From an uncultured Bacteroidia bacterium (GTDB lineage: Bacteria; Bacteroidota; Bacteroidia; Bacteroidales; ML635J-15): a stretch of 64,000 nucleotides of DNA. The stretch lies in the NCBI GenBank assembly GCA_902791865.1, contig CADAXK010000009.1, positions 1 to 64,000 of the forward strand, read 5' to 3'. A program made the translations under genes and the position numbers. How positions within the stretch are numbered: position 1 is the stretch's first letter; each line of letters begins with the position of its first letter. Of the stretch, positions 1 to 8,996 are shown one piece after another. The notes beneath the pieces were generated by a model, which saw only the letters and a list, made by a program, of their open reading frames with translations, did no database searches and was not told where the DNA came from.

Positions 1-1
1 T

Positions 2-2926
2 GCAACAATTACCTACACAATTACAGCAAGTGCAAATCCAACAGAAGGCGGTACTGTAAATGGTTCGGGCAATTATGCATCTGGTCAGACCGTAAATCTA
101 AGTGCTATAGCAAATACAGGATACAATTTCATCAATTGGACTGAGAATGGCTCTGTAATTTCTACAAACGCCGATTACTCGTTTACAGCAGAAGCAGACA
201 GGACACTGGTTGCTAACTTCACACTTAACACCTATACAATTTCGGCAATTTCCAACCCAACAGAAGGAGGAACAATCGAAGGTGCTGATGAATATAGCCA
301 CGGGGAAACTGTAACTCTTAGAGCTACCGCAAACACCGGCTACACATTTACAAACTGGACAGAAGGAAATGCTGTAGTTTCGACAGATGCACAATACTCG
401 TTCACAGCTACTGCCGACAGAACCTTGGTTGCTAATTTTGAAATCAACACCTACACCATTACAGCAATTGCAAACCCGACAGAAGGCGGAACAATCGAAG
501 GTGCTGATGAATATAGCCACGGGGAAACAGTAACTCTTAGGGCTACCGCAAACACCGGCTACACATTTACAAACTGGACAGAAGGAAATGCTGTTGTTTC
601 GACAGATGCACAGTACTCGTTCACAGCTACTGCCGACAGAACCTTGGTTGCTAATTTTGAAATCAACACATACACCGTTACAGCAGTTGCCGACCCGACC
701 GAAGGTGGAACAGTTACGATTGATATTCCGTCGCAGAATGGCGTATACAACTACGGAACCAACCTTGTTATTACAGCAACCGCAAATGAAGGATACCATT
801 TTGTTCAGTGGAATGATGGTTTAACTACAGAGCAGAGAACTTATATGGTTGATGCCAATGCTGAATTTATAGCATACTTTGTACAAAACGAAGCTACACG
901 ATACATAATCGCAGCAACCGCTAATCCAAGAGAAGGCGGAACTATTACGGGAACAGGTGTTTATGAAGCAGATGCACAGGCAGTCCTTACCGCAACCGCA
1001 AACACAGGCTACACATTCACCAACTGGACAGAAAACGGTACGGTTGTTTCTACTAATGCAGAATACTCGTTCACAGTAACAACCAGCAGAACATTGGTTG
1101 CTAATTTTGAACTAAACACATACACAATTACTGCTAGTGCTAATCCTGCTGAAGGCGGAACTATGACTGGAGCAGGCGAATATACACATGGTCAGATGGT
1201 AACACTGAGAGCAACCGCAAATGCTGGTTACGCATTCGTAAACTGGACAGAAAATGGTTCGGTTGTTTCGAATACGGCAAGTTATATGTTTGAAGCAACA
1301 GCCGACAGATCTTTGGTTGCTAACTTCGATGCTGTTACATACACAATCAATGCAAGTGCTAATCCCGCTGATGGCGGAACAATATCAGGCACTGGCAATT
1401 ATGCATACGGACAGAACATAACGCTCACCGCAACAGCAAACGATGGTTATATATTTGCCAACTGGACAGAAAATGGATTTGTAGTTTCTAGCGATGCAGA
1501 ATATTCATTTACAGTAACATCCGACAGAACCTTGATTGCCAACTTTGGAGCAACTACTTATTCAGTTACGGCAAGTGCAAACCCGACAGAAGGCGGTACA
1601 ATAGATGGAGCTGGCGATTATGTACCAGGTCAGACTGTATATCTAATCGCTACCGCAAATGAAGGTTACACATTTGTCAACTGGACAGAAAACGGTTCGG
1701 TTGTCTATACAAATCCAAGCTATCAGTTTACAGCTATATCCGATAGAACTTTAGTTGCCAACTTCGAAATAAATACCTACACAATCATAGCAAGTGCAAA
1801 TCCATTTGCAGGAGGAACAATAGAAGGTGATGGCAACTACACATACGGACAAACTGCGACATTAACTGCAACTGCAAATACAGGTTACGAGTTTGTCAAT
1901 TGGACGGAAGATAATGAAATCGTTTCGACAGACACTGAATATTCGTTTACGGTAACCTCCAACAGAAGGCTTGTTGCAAACTTCAGCATCGGCACATATA
2001 CAATTACAGCAAGCGCAAATCCGACTAATGGAGGAACAGTGGAAGGTGCCGACGAATACACATACGGTCAGACAGCTACACTTAGGGCAACGGCAAATGA
2101 AAATTACAACTTTACTAATTGGACCGAAGACAACGAAGTTGTTTCGACAGATGCAGAATATTCGTTTACTGTAACTGCCGACAGAAACCTTGTTGCTAAT
2201 TTCATTTACAACGAACCAGCCGTCTATACCATCACAGCTACTGCAAATCCAACAGATGGCGGTACAATAGAAGGCGCTGGTGTTTACCGTGAAGGTGAGA
2301 CCGTTTCTCTTTCGGCATCTGCACGCACCGGTTATCACTTTGTAAATTGGACTGAAAACGAAGCAATTGTTTCTACAAATTCAGAGTATACGTTTACTGC
2401 AAGAGAAAACCGCAATCTTGTTGCCAACTTCCAAAAAGACAGATATACTGTTTATATAACAAAGAATCATTTGGATGGCGGAACAGTGGAAGGTGATGGA
2501 GAATATGAGTTCGGAGAAACAGCAACTATCATTGCAACAGCAAACGAAAATTATCGCTTCGTAAACTGGACAGAAGCAGGAGAAGAATTGTCAACTGAAG
2601 CTGAATATTCATTCGAAGTAACCAGAGACAGATACATTGTGGCTAACTTCATTTATGAAATGTCGGTTGATGCAATAGAATTAGGTTCTATCTCCGTTTA
2701 TCCTAACCCGACAAGCGGAATGTTCAAGGTTGAGTTCGGTTCAATCACTGGTGATGTTACATGCCAGATTGTAAATGCAAGTGGCTCGGTTATCGAGACA
2801 AGGGAATTAAATGTAACCGATGGTTCGGAAGTTGTTTTCGACTGCAATGTTGCCCCTGACGTTTACTTCGTAAGGGTAATTTCCAATGACAGAGTATGGA
2901 CAGAATCTATTGTAATTAACAGATAA
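2..2926 (+). CDS. Repeat-rich T9SS-secreted surface protein, 5' partial
   Basis: The frame is open from base 2 to the stop at 2926, giving 974 visible residues; the true start lies upstream of the window. It consists of 12 tandem repeats of about 73 residues, each running from a TYTITASANP-like strand through GGTI.G...Y and an F.NWTE core to LVANF. These resemble the divergent InlB B-repeat / Listeria-Bacteroides repeat families. Repeat 4 is divergent (VQWNDG). The last 80 or so residues (ISVYPNPTSGMF to the end) are a type IX secretion sorting domain, so the protein should be exported through the outer membrane and fixed to the surface. Repeats 2 and 3 are nearly identical at DNA level with a 219-bp period. 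The sorting domain is clearly related to that of the downstream C10 peptidase. Ligand unknown; an adhesive or structural role is inferred. Confidence 0.85.
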   Translation, partial: ATITYTITASANPTEGGTVNGSGNYASGQTVNLSAIANTGYNFINWTENGSVISTNADYSFTAEADRTLVANFTLNTYTISAISNPTEGGTIEGADEYSHGETVTLRATANTGYTFTNWTEGNAVVSTDAQYSFTATADRTLVANFEINTYTITAIANPTEGGTIEGADEYSHGETVTLRATANTGYTFTNWTEGNAVVSTDAQYSFTATADRTLVANFEINTYTVTAVADPTEGGTVTIDIPSQNGVYNYGTNLVITATANEGYHFVQWNDGLTTEQRTYMVDANAEFIAYFVQNEATRYIIAATANPREGGTITGTGVYEADAQAVLTATANTGYTFTNWTENGTVVSTNAEYSFTVTTSRTLVANFELNTYTITASANPAEGGTMTGAGEYTHGQMVTLRATANAGYAFVNWTENGSVVSNTASYMFEATADRSLVANFDAVTYTINASANPADGGTISGTGNYAYGQNITLTATANDGYIFANWTENGFVVSSDAEYSFTVTSDRTLIANFGATTYSVTASANPTEGGTIDGAGDYVPGQTVYLIATANEGYTFVNWTENGSVVYTNPSYQFTAISDRTLVANFEINTYTIIASANPFAGGTIEGDGNYTYGQTATLTATANTGYEFVNWTEDNEIVSTDTEYSFTVTSNRRLVANFSIGTYTITASANPTNGGTVEGADEYTYGQTATLRATANENYNFTNWTEDNEVVSTDAEYSFTVTADRNLVANFIYNEPAVYTITATANPTDGGTIEGAGVYREGETVSLSASARTGYHFVNWTENEAIVSTNSEYTFTARENRNLVANFQKDRYTVYITKNHLDGGTVEGDGEYEFGETATIIATANENYRFVNWTEAGEELSTEAEYSFEVTRDRYIVANFIYEMSVDAIELGSISVYPNPTSGMFKVEFGSITGDVTCQIVNASGSVIETRELNVTDGSEVVFDCNVAPDVYFVRVISNDRVWTESIVINR
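281..698 (+). repeat. Near-identical 219-bp tandem duplication inside the repeat protein
   Basis: The stretch beginning GGTGCTGATGAATATAGCC occurs at 281 and again at 500, exactly 219 bp apart, and the two units differ at only scattered bases. The other units of the gene are far more diverged, so this pair looks like a recent duplication or gene-conversion product. Confidence 0.85.
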
Positions 2927-2952
2927 TAAAGTAGTTATTCGATTGTTATTAT

Positions 2953-2985
2953 AAGGTGGATTTTTTGGAATCCACCTTTTTTTAT
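2953..2985 (+). terminator. Intrinsic terminator
   Basis: A 10-bp stem AAGGTGGATT / AATCCACCTT with a short T-rich loop is followed by a run of T. It lies 26 bases after the stop of the repeat protein. Confidence 0.85.
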
Positions 2986-3035
2986 TCATCCGCAAAAAAA
3001 ATCCTCAATCAAAAATCGTCAATCGAAAATTTGTT

Positions 3036-3043
3036 TATCTTTG
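3036..3043 (+). promoter_or_regulatory. Bacteroidota -7 promoter element (TATCTTTG)
   Basis: It matches TAnnTTTG. Its position makes a TTG at 3048 impossible as a start codon and supports an ATG at 3102 or 3126 for the C10 peptidase. Confidence 0.65.
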
Positions 3044-3125
3044 CCATTTGTCATTGCAGTCTTCCGTAAAGAAAATCTATAGAGATTGCAAATTATTAAT
3101 AATGAAGAATTTAAAAATTGTAGTA

Positions 3126-6100
3126 ATGAAGAAAATTGTATTGTTATTACTTTTGCTGTCGTTGGGATTGTCAGTATTCTGCGCTCCCGTAAGCATTCAG
3201 ACAGCACAAAGAGCTGCCGAGGCCTATTGGGGCATGATGAATGGCGGCAAAGCATCGTTTGTAGTATCGCAAACGGAATTTACAGAGTTTTATGTGTTTA
3301 ACAATCAGAATGGTGGCGGTTTTGTCCTTGTTTCTGCCGACGATATTGCCCATCCTATTCTTGGCTACTCCGACAATGGCTCATTCAGAACCGATGTCGA
3401 GTTGCCAGTAAATGTAAGAGGATGGTTCAAAGGCATATCTAGAGAAATAAGCTCGGCAGTTGCATTGGGCGTACAACAAAGCAAAGAAGTTCGCGAGGAA
3501 TGGAACAGCCTGCTTGATGGAACTCCTTATCCAAAGCGTTCGACAAGGGCTGTAAGTGCCTTGTTAAGCACCACTTGGGACCAAGGAAAACCATACAACA
3601 ACCTTTGCCCAGCAGATTCTAATACCGACTCGTATTATGGTGGTCGTACCGTTACTGGTTGTGTTGCTACAGCAATGGCCCAGGTGATGAAATTTTGGAA
3701 CTATCCAACACAGGGTAATGGTTCTCACTCATACACTCATAGTACATACGGAGCACAAAGTGCAAACTTTGGCAACACCACTTACGATTGGGCAAATATG
3801 CCTAACAACTTGACAAACTACTCGAGTTCGACACAAAAGACCGCTGTTGCAACGCTTATGTACCATTGCGGTGTTTCTGTTGATATGGATTACGACATAG
3901 CTGAAAACGGTGGTAGCGGTGCATATACTGTAGTAAATTACGGTAACACACCTTGCGCTAAGAATGCACTTGTTAATTATTTCAAGTACAAATCTACAAT
4001 TCAAGGATTATTTAAGCAAAATTATACTGACACCAACTGGAAAAACCTTCTGAAAGCCGACCTTGATGCTGGCAGACCTATTATGTATTCGGGTGCAAGC
4101 GATGAAGGCGGACACAGCTTTGTATGCGACGGTTACAACAATAGCGACCAGTTCCATTTCAACTGGGGATGGAGCGGAAGCTACGACGGATTCTTCTCTC
4201 TCAACGCTATGACTCCCGGTTCTGGTGGTATTGGCGGTGGCGGATACGATTTCAGCGAAGACCAAGATGCTATCATAGGTATCGAACCTGCAGGAATTAC
4301 TGTTAATCCTACAACAGTACAAATCCCAAGCGCAGGCGGAAGCGCAACAGTAACTGTAACAGCAGGATCAGCAAACTCATCATGGACTGCAACTAGTTCT
4401 GCAAGCTGGGTTTCTTTCGACCCAACAACAGGCAGCGGTAGCGGAGCAACAACAACAATGACTATTTATGCTTCTGCAAATAACACAGGTTCTACTCGTA
4501 CTGCTACTATTACATTAACACAAGGCTCACAAACCGCAACAGTTTCCGTTTCTCAGCTGGATGGTACAATTTCACTCGATGGATGGTACGGAAATGTTAG
4601 CGGATATGACAATATTGTTGACATAACAGCTACTCACGAAATTATAATTCGTCCTGAACAATTCGGAACTTTCGAGCCTGGCAATAAAGTATTAAAGGTA
4701 AAGTTCGCAACATATCAGTCAGATGATTATGCTACATACAACAACAATAGCTTTACTCTAAGGATTTATGAAGGAACCGAACTTGACAATGGCCTTGTAA
4801 CCAATGGATATTCATTGACAGAAAATGTATTGAATACTCCTGTATATACCCAAAACTACACTCAGACACCAGATGCTGAAAGTTCAATTACAGAGAATAC
4901 AATAACTTTGAATACTCCATACACATTGAACAACAATAACTTCTGGATTTCAATTATGGCAAACGGTCCAACTCTATTCTTATACGAAGAAGAAACTATT
5001 GGAAGCCCTGTTGCGGCATCATCATTCCAGTCGGACTATACACAAGCCAATTACAATTACCTCTACACAGAAACATATACACAAAGCAATACAAATTACG
5101 AACTGATTAATGCAAACTATGGCGCCGCATACACGGACAATTCTCATGCCTATGTACAGGCTGCAAGTTTGAATTATGCACTTGCATTCTATTTGAGTGA
5201 AGATGGCACATACACAGAAACAACTGATTTCCAAGCTGAATTGTTTGGCGGTGTAAGTGGTAGTTACCTACAAGATGCTCCTGCATCATACTCTCTGAGT
5301 GCAACCGATAACCTTGTTATCTATCCTTTCTTCAAGAATGCTGGTCCTGATGCAGCAACATCGGGTACAATCACTGTTGCAATCAAACTGAATGGAAATA
5401 CCTATACAAGCATCTCAAACGATGCAAGCCAACTTTCGGTTGGCAGCTGGTATAGTATGGCATCTAGCGGTTATTCTGTAACAATACCAGCAGCAGATAT
5501 GGACAATCTTAATCTTACAGGAAATTTCAATGTGTGTGTTGAATTAACATATAGCGGAACCGACCCTAACTTGAATAACAATAGCCATTGTATCCCAGTA
5601 ACTCGCCAAGAACCTTCTGCAAACAACCTTTCGGTTTCTCCGTCATCTCTCAGCTACACTGCTGCTGGCGAAAGCAAGACCGTTACCGTTACAAGCAACA
5701 CATCATGGACAGCAACCTCATCGGCAAACTGGCTGACAATTAGCCCTGCATCAGGCTCTAACAACGGAACAATTACTGCAGTTGCTGCTGCTAACACATC
5801 GACATCACAGCGTACTGCTACTATTACCGTTTCTGGTACTGGTGCAAGCACACAGACAATCAGTGTAACTCAGGCTGGTGAAAGCAGCGGTGGTGATGCT
5901 GTAAGCTCTTTCACTTACGACTTCGAAGCTTGCACTGCTTGGACAGTTGACCAGTTCTCTCCATGCACAACCTACGATGGTGATGGTTCTGCTACTGGTG
6001 GAATTCAAAATGTAGAATTTGATAATCAGGGATATATTGGTTCGTATATAGTATTTGAAAATGGATTGGCAAGTAGCTTTACAGCACACGGCGGCACAAA

Positions 6101-7244
6101 ATTCGGATGCTGCATGTATGCTTCGCCAGCACCAAACAACGACTGGTTCATCACTCCTGCAATATCAATCTCGAACGGAACAACATTCTCATTCTGGGCT
6201 CGTTCGGCAACCAGTAGCTACGGTTTGGAACAATTTAAGGTTGCAATATCTACCAATAATACTACATTCTCGACCTACCTTGCAGGTTCTTCATCAGAAT
6301 CAGTTTCTGCTCCTGTAGAATGGACACAATACACCTACGACCTGTCGCAATATGCTGGACAGACAATGTATATTGCAATAATGTGCGTATCGAATGATGT
6401 ATTTGCATTCTTCATTGATGACATTGAAGTTAGCTCATCAAGCACACCTTCCTACAACCTCACAGTTAACCCATCTTCACTCAGCTACACCGCTGACGGT
6501 GAAAGCAAGACCGTTACAGTTACAAGCAACACTTCATGGACTGCAACATCATCAGCAAACTGGCTGACAATTAGCCCGTCATCAGGTTCTAACAATGGAA
6601 CTATTACCGCTGTTGCTGCAGCTAACACATCTGCATCACAGCGTACAGCTACCATCACCGTTTCGGGAACTGGCGTAAGCGCACAAACAATCAGTGTAAC
6701 TCAGGCTGGTGTAAGCTACAACCTCACAGTTAACCCATCTTCGCTCAGCTACACTGCCGATGGCGAAAGCAAGACTGTTACAGTTACAAGCAACACTTCG
6801 TGGACCTCAACCTCATCGGCAAGCTGGCTGACAGTAAGCCCTGCATCAGGTTCTAACAACGGTACAATTACAGCTGTTGCCGCTGCTAACACTTCAACTC
6901 AGCAGCGTACCGCAACTATCACAGTTTCTGGTTCGGGTATCACACGCACAGTTTCTGTAACACAGGCTGGTGCTCCGACAGCAATCGACGAAGAAGTTGC
7001 AGAAGGCATCTCCGTATATCCTAACCCGACAAGCGGAATGTTCACTGTTGGACTTGGCGCAATCGAAGGCAAAGCAACCTGCCAGATTGTAAACGCAAAC
7101 GGTTCAATAATCGAAACTCGTGAAACCAATGCAGATAGCAACTCTGAAATCGTTTTCGACTGTAATGTTAACTCAGGTGTTTACTTCGTAAGAATAATCT
7201 CTGGCAACGATGTTTGGACAAAACGAGTTGTTATAGAAAAGTAA
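3126..7244 (+). CDS. C10 family cysteine peptidase (streptopain-like) with BACON domains and T9SS sorting domain
   Basis: Secreted papain-fold protease of 1372 residues. The chosen ATG at 3126 gives a short basic n-region plus a Leu-rich signal peptide; ATG 3102 adds eight residues and is also possible. A Spi-type pro-region is followed by the catalytic domain. The active-site Cys179 sits in TGCVATAMAQVM and His330 in GGHSFVCDGY, followed by FHFNWGWSG, as in streptopain. Downstream are a BACON domain (about 387-475), a beta-sandwich region, a second BACON (832-918), a choice-of-anchor-J-like domain (925-1103), two more BACON domains (1108-1282) and a T9SS sorting domain (1293-1372). BACON copies 2-4 are very similar at DNA level. 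A promoter and terminators on both sides mark a single-gene unit. It probably degrades extracellular protein; the BACON modules may bind glycans or mucin. Confidence 0.9.
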   Translation: MKKIVLLLLLLSLGLSVFCAPVSIQTAQRAAEAYWGMMNGGKASFVVSQTEFTEFYVFNNQNGGGFVLVSADDIAHPILGYSDNGSFRTDVELPVNVRGWFKGISREISSAVALGVQQSKEVREEWNSLLDGTPYPKRSTRAVSALLSTTWDQGKPYNNLCPADSNTDSYYGGRTVTGCVATAMAQVMKFWNYPTQGNGSHSYTHSTYGAQSANFGNTTYDWANMPNNLTNYSSSTQKTAVATLMYHCGVSVDMDYDIAENGGSGAYTVVNYGNTPCAKNALVNYFKYKSTIQGLFKQNYTDTNWKNLLKADLDAGRPIMYSGASDEGGHSFVCDGYNNSDQFHFNWGWSGSYDGFFSLNAMTPGSGGIGGGGYDFSEDQDAIIGIEPAGITVNPTTVQIPSAGGSATVTVTAGSANSSWTATSSASWVSFDPTTGSGSGATTTMTIYASANNTGSTRTATITLTQGSQTATVSVSQLDGTISLDGWYGNVSGYDNIVDITATHEIIIRPEQFGTFEPGNKVLKVKFATYQSDDYATYNNNSFTLRIYEGTELDNGLVTNGYSLTENVLNTPVYTQNYTQTPDAESSITENTITLNTPYTLNNNNFWISIMANGPTLFLYEEETIGSPVAASSFQSDYTQANYNYLYTETYTQSNTNYELINANYGAAYTDNSHAYVQAASLNYALAFYLSEDGTYTETTDFQAELFGGVSGSYLQDAPASYSLSATDNLVIYPFFKNAGPDAATSGTITVAIKLNGNTYTSISNDASQLSVGSWYSMASSGYSVTIPAADMDNLNLTGNFNVCVELTYSGTDPNLNNNSHCIPVTRQEPSANNLSVSPSSLSYTAAGESKTVTVTSNTSWTATSSANWLTISPASGSNNGTITAVAAANTSTSQRTATITVSGTGASTQTISVTQAGESSGGDAVSSFTYDFEACTAWTVDQFSPCTTYDGDGSATGGIQNVEFDNQGYIGSYIVFENGLASSFTAHGGTKFGCCMYASPAPNNDWFITPAISISNGTTFSFWARSATSSYGLEQFKVAISTNNTTFSTYLAGSSSESVSAPVEWTQYTYDLSQYAGQTMYIAIMCVSNDVFAFFIDDIEVSSSSTPSYNLTVNPSSLSYTADGESKTVTVTSNTSWTATSSANWLTISPSSGSNNGTITAVAAANTSASQRTATITVSGTGVSAQTISVTQAGVSYNLTVNPSSLSYTADGESKTVTVTSNTSWTSTSSASWLTVSPASGSNNGTITAVAAANTSTQQRTATITVSGSGITRTVSVTQAGAPTAIDEEVAEGISVYPNPTSGMFTVGLGAIEGKATCQIVNANGSIIETRETNADSNSEIVFDCNVNSGVYFVRIISGNDVWTKRVVIEK

Positions 7245-7265
7245 ATCAGGTAATCAAATACCAAG

Positions 7266-7298
7266 AAAAGGCGGACAAAAATCCGCCTTTTCGTTTTT
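7266..7298 (+). terminator. Intrinsic terminator of the C10 peptidase gene
   Basis: A 10-bp stem AAAAGGCGGA / TCCGCCTTTT with loop CAAAAA is followed by CGTTTTTATT. Confidence 0.85.
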
Positions 7299-7315
7299 AT
7301 TAGCAGTCTTCCAAC

Positions 7316-7352
7316 AAAAAAATCCCCTTGGAAAACCAAAGGGATTTTTTCC
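7316..7352 (-). terminator. Intrinsic terminator of glyS
   Basis: The inverted repeat AATCCCCTTGG / CCAAAGGGATT (one internal mismatch, AAAA loop) has T-runs on both strands. It lies 14 bases past the glyS stop and, with the previous hairpin, insulates the two convergent genes. Confidence 0.75.
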
Positions 7353-7365
7353 ATTTATTAGGCTT

Positions 7366-8904
7366 TTACATCAACTGTCTGAGCAAATTCTTAATATCAC
7401 ACTTTTCGGTAACAATGCGCTCAATGTCATCGATTGAAACGCGTTCCTGTTCCATGGTGTCGCGGTGGCGAAGTGTTACGGTGCCATCTTCTGCCGACTG
7501 ATGGTCAACGGTGATGCAGAACGGTGTTCCGATTGCATCCTGACGACGATAACGCTTTCCGATGGAATCCTTTTCCTCGTACTGGCAGTTGAGGTTGAGT
7601 TTCAGGCGGTTCATAATCTTTTCGGCCAACTCTGGCAAACCGTCCTTCTTAACCAACGGCAATACGGCAACCTTTACAGGAGCCAGCGGAGCAGGAATAC
7701 GAAGCACTACGCGGGTTTCGTCGCCGACCTGCTCTTCGCAGTATGCCGACGAGATAATCGACAGGAACATACGGTCGAGACCGATTGAAGTTTCAACGAC
7801 ATACGGAGTGTATGATTCGTTTGCTTCGTTGTCGAAGTACTGGATTTTCTTGCCCGAGAACTGCTGGTGCTGCGACAGGTCGAAGTTGGTACGCGAGTGG
7901 ATACCTTCGATTTCCTTGAATCCGAACGGGAAGTCGAACTCGATGTCGTAGGCTGCGTTGGCGTAGTGAGCCAGCTTGTCGTGCTTGTGCCAACGGTACT
8001 TGTTGTCGCCCATACCTAGAGCCTTGTGCCATTTCAAGCGTTTTTCGCGCCACTTCTCGAACCATTCAAGTTCGGTACCAGGCTTTACGAAATACTGCAT
8101 TTCCATCTGCTCGAACTCGCGCATACGGAAAATGAACTGGCGGGCAACAATCTCGTTACGGAAAGCCTTGCCTATCTGTGCGATACCGAACGGAATCTTC
8201 ATGCGGCCGGTCTTCTGCACATTGAGGTAGTTGACGAAAATACCCTGAGCCGTTTCGGGACGCAGGTAGATGGTGTTTGCACCTTCGGCAACCGAACCCA
8301 ACTTGGTGTCGAACATAAGGTTGAACTGACGAACCTCGGTCCAATTCTTGGTTCCAGAAATCGGGCAAACAATACCTTCATCTATGATTATCTGGCGGAT
8401 GCCATCAAGGTCGTTGTCTTCCAAAGCCTTAACGAAGCGAGCCTTTACAGCGTCCATCTTTGCCTGATAGTCGAGCACGCGCTGGTTGGTGCTACGGAAC
8501 TGCTCCTCGTTGAATGCTTCGCCAAAACGCTTGCGGGCTTTCTCTACTTCCTTGTTTATCTTGTCGTTGAACTTTTCGATATGGTCTTCGATAAGGACAT
8601 CGGCGCGGTAGCGTTTCTTCGAGTCCTTGTTGTCGATAAGCGGGTCGTTGAATGCGTCAACGTGTCCCGAAGCCTTCCATATTGTCGGGTGCATGAAAAT
8701 TGCCGAGTCGAGACCAACAACTTCCTCGTTGAGCTGAACCATTGCCTTCCACCAGTATTCCTTGATGTTGTTCTTGAGTTCAACGCCATTCTGTCCGTAA
8801 TCGTAAACAGCGCTCAGTCCGTCGTACAGTTCCGACGACTGGAATATGAATCCGTATTCTTTGCAATGCGATACGATTTTTTTGAATAAATCTTCCTGTG
8901 TCAT
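7366..8904 (-). CDS. glyS: Glycyl-tRNA synthetase (homodimeric, class II)
   Basis: Charges tRNA-Gly with glycine in the cytoplasm. At 512 residues it matches the eukaryote/Bacteroidota-type single-chain alpha2 enzyme, not the alpha2beta2 GlyQ/GlyS pair. The class II signatures are visible: the motif 2 region (GKAFRNEI followed by RMREFEQMEMQYF) and motif 3 (SIGLDRMFLS). The C-terminal anticodon-binding domain begins near APLAPVKVAVLPL. The glycine-specific segment YLRPETAQGIF is present. The start ATG at 8904 gives MTQEDLFKK, typical of the family. A 92-bp gap with palindromic repeat debris separates it from the upstream MORN gene. Confidence 0.95.
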   Translation of the reverse strand: MTQEDLFKKIVSHCKEYGFIFQSSELYDGLSAVYDYGQNGVELKNNIKEYWWKAMVQLNEEVVGLDSAIFMHPTIWKASGHVDAFNDPLIDNKDSKKRYRADVLIEDHIEKFNDKINKEVEKARKRFGEAFNEEQFRSTNQRVLDYQAKMDAVKARFVKALEDNDLDGIRQIIIDEGIVCPISGTKNWTEVRQFNLMFDTKLGSVAEGANTIYLRPETAQGIFVNYLNVQKTGRMKIPFGIAQIGKAFRNEIVARQFIFRMREFEQMEMQYFVKPGTELEWFEKWREKRLKWHKALGMGDNKYRWHKHDKLAHYANAAYDIEFDFPFGFKEIEGIHSRTNFDLSQHQQFSGKKIQYFDNEANESYTPYVVETSIGLDRMFLSIISSAYCEEQVGDETRVVLRIPAPLAPVKVAVLPLVKKDGLPELAEKIMNRLKLNLNCQYEEKDSIGKRYRRQDAIGTPFCITVDHQSAEDGTVTLRHRDTMEQERVSIDDIERIVTEKCDIKNLLRQLM

Positions 8905-8930
8905 TTCTTTATGTTGTTTTTTTAGTTTCT

Positions 8931-8985
8931 AGTTGAAACGCGTCATGGCGCGTTTTTACATTGTTGAGTCGTGGCGGGCCGCGAC
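8931..8985. repeat. Palindromic repeat debris between glyS and the MORN-repeat gene
   Basis: Two adjacent inverted repeats are present. One is AACGCGTCATGGCGCGTT (8937-8954), followed by TTTACA. The other is GTCGTGG / CCGCGAC, which pairs fully if a G-U pair is allowed. The first resembles the degenerate palindrome at 20822-20849. Probably degenerate copies of a dispersed REP-like family. Confidence 0.5.
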
Positions 8986-8996
8986 CGTACTATCAT

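Noticed and set aside
8026..8889. Open frame of 287 codons on the plus strand opposite glyS
   Set aside because: It lies wholly antisense to a clear glycyl-tRNA synthetase; its sequence has no recognisable family and reflects the codon bias of glyS.
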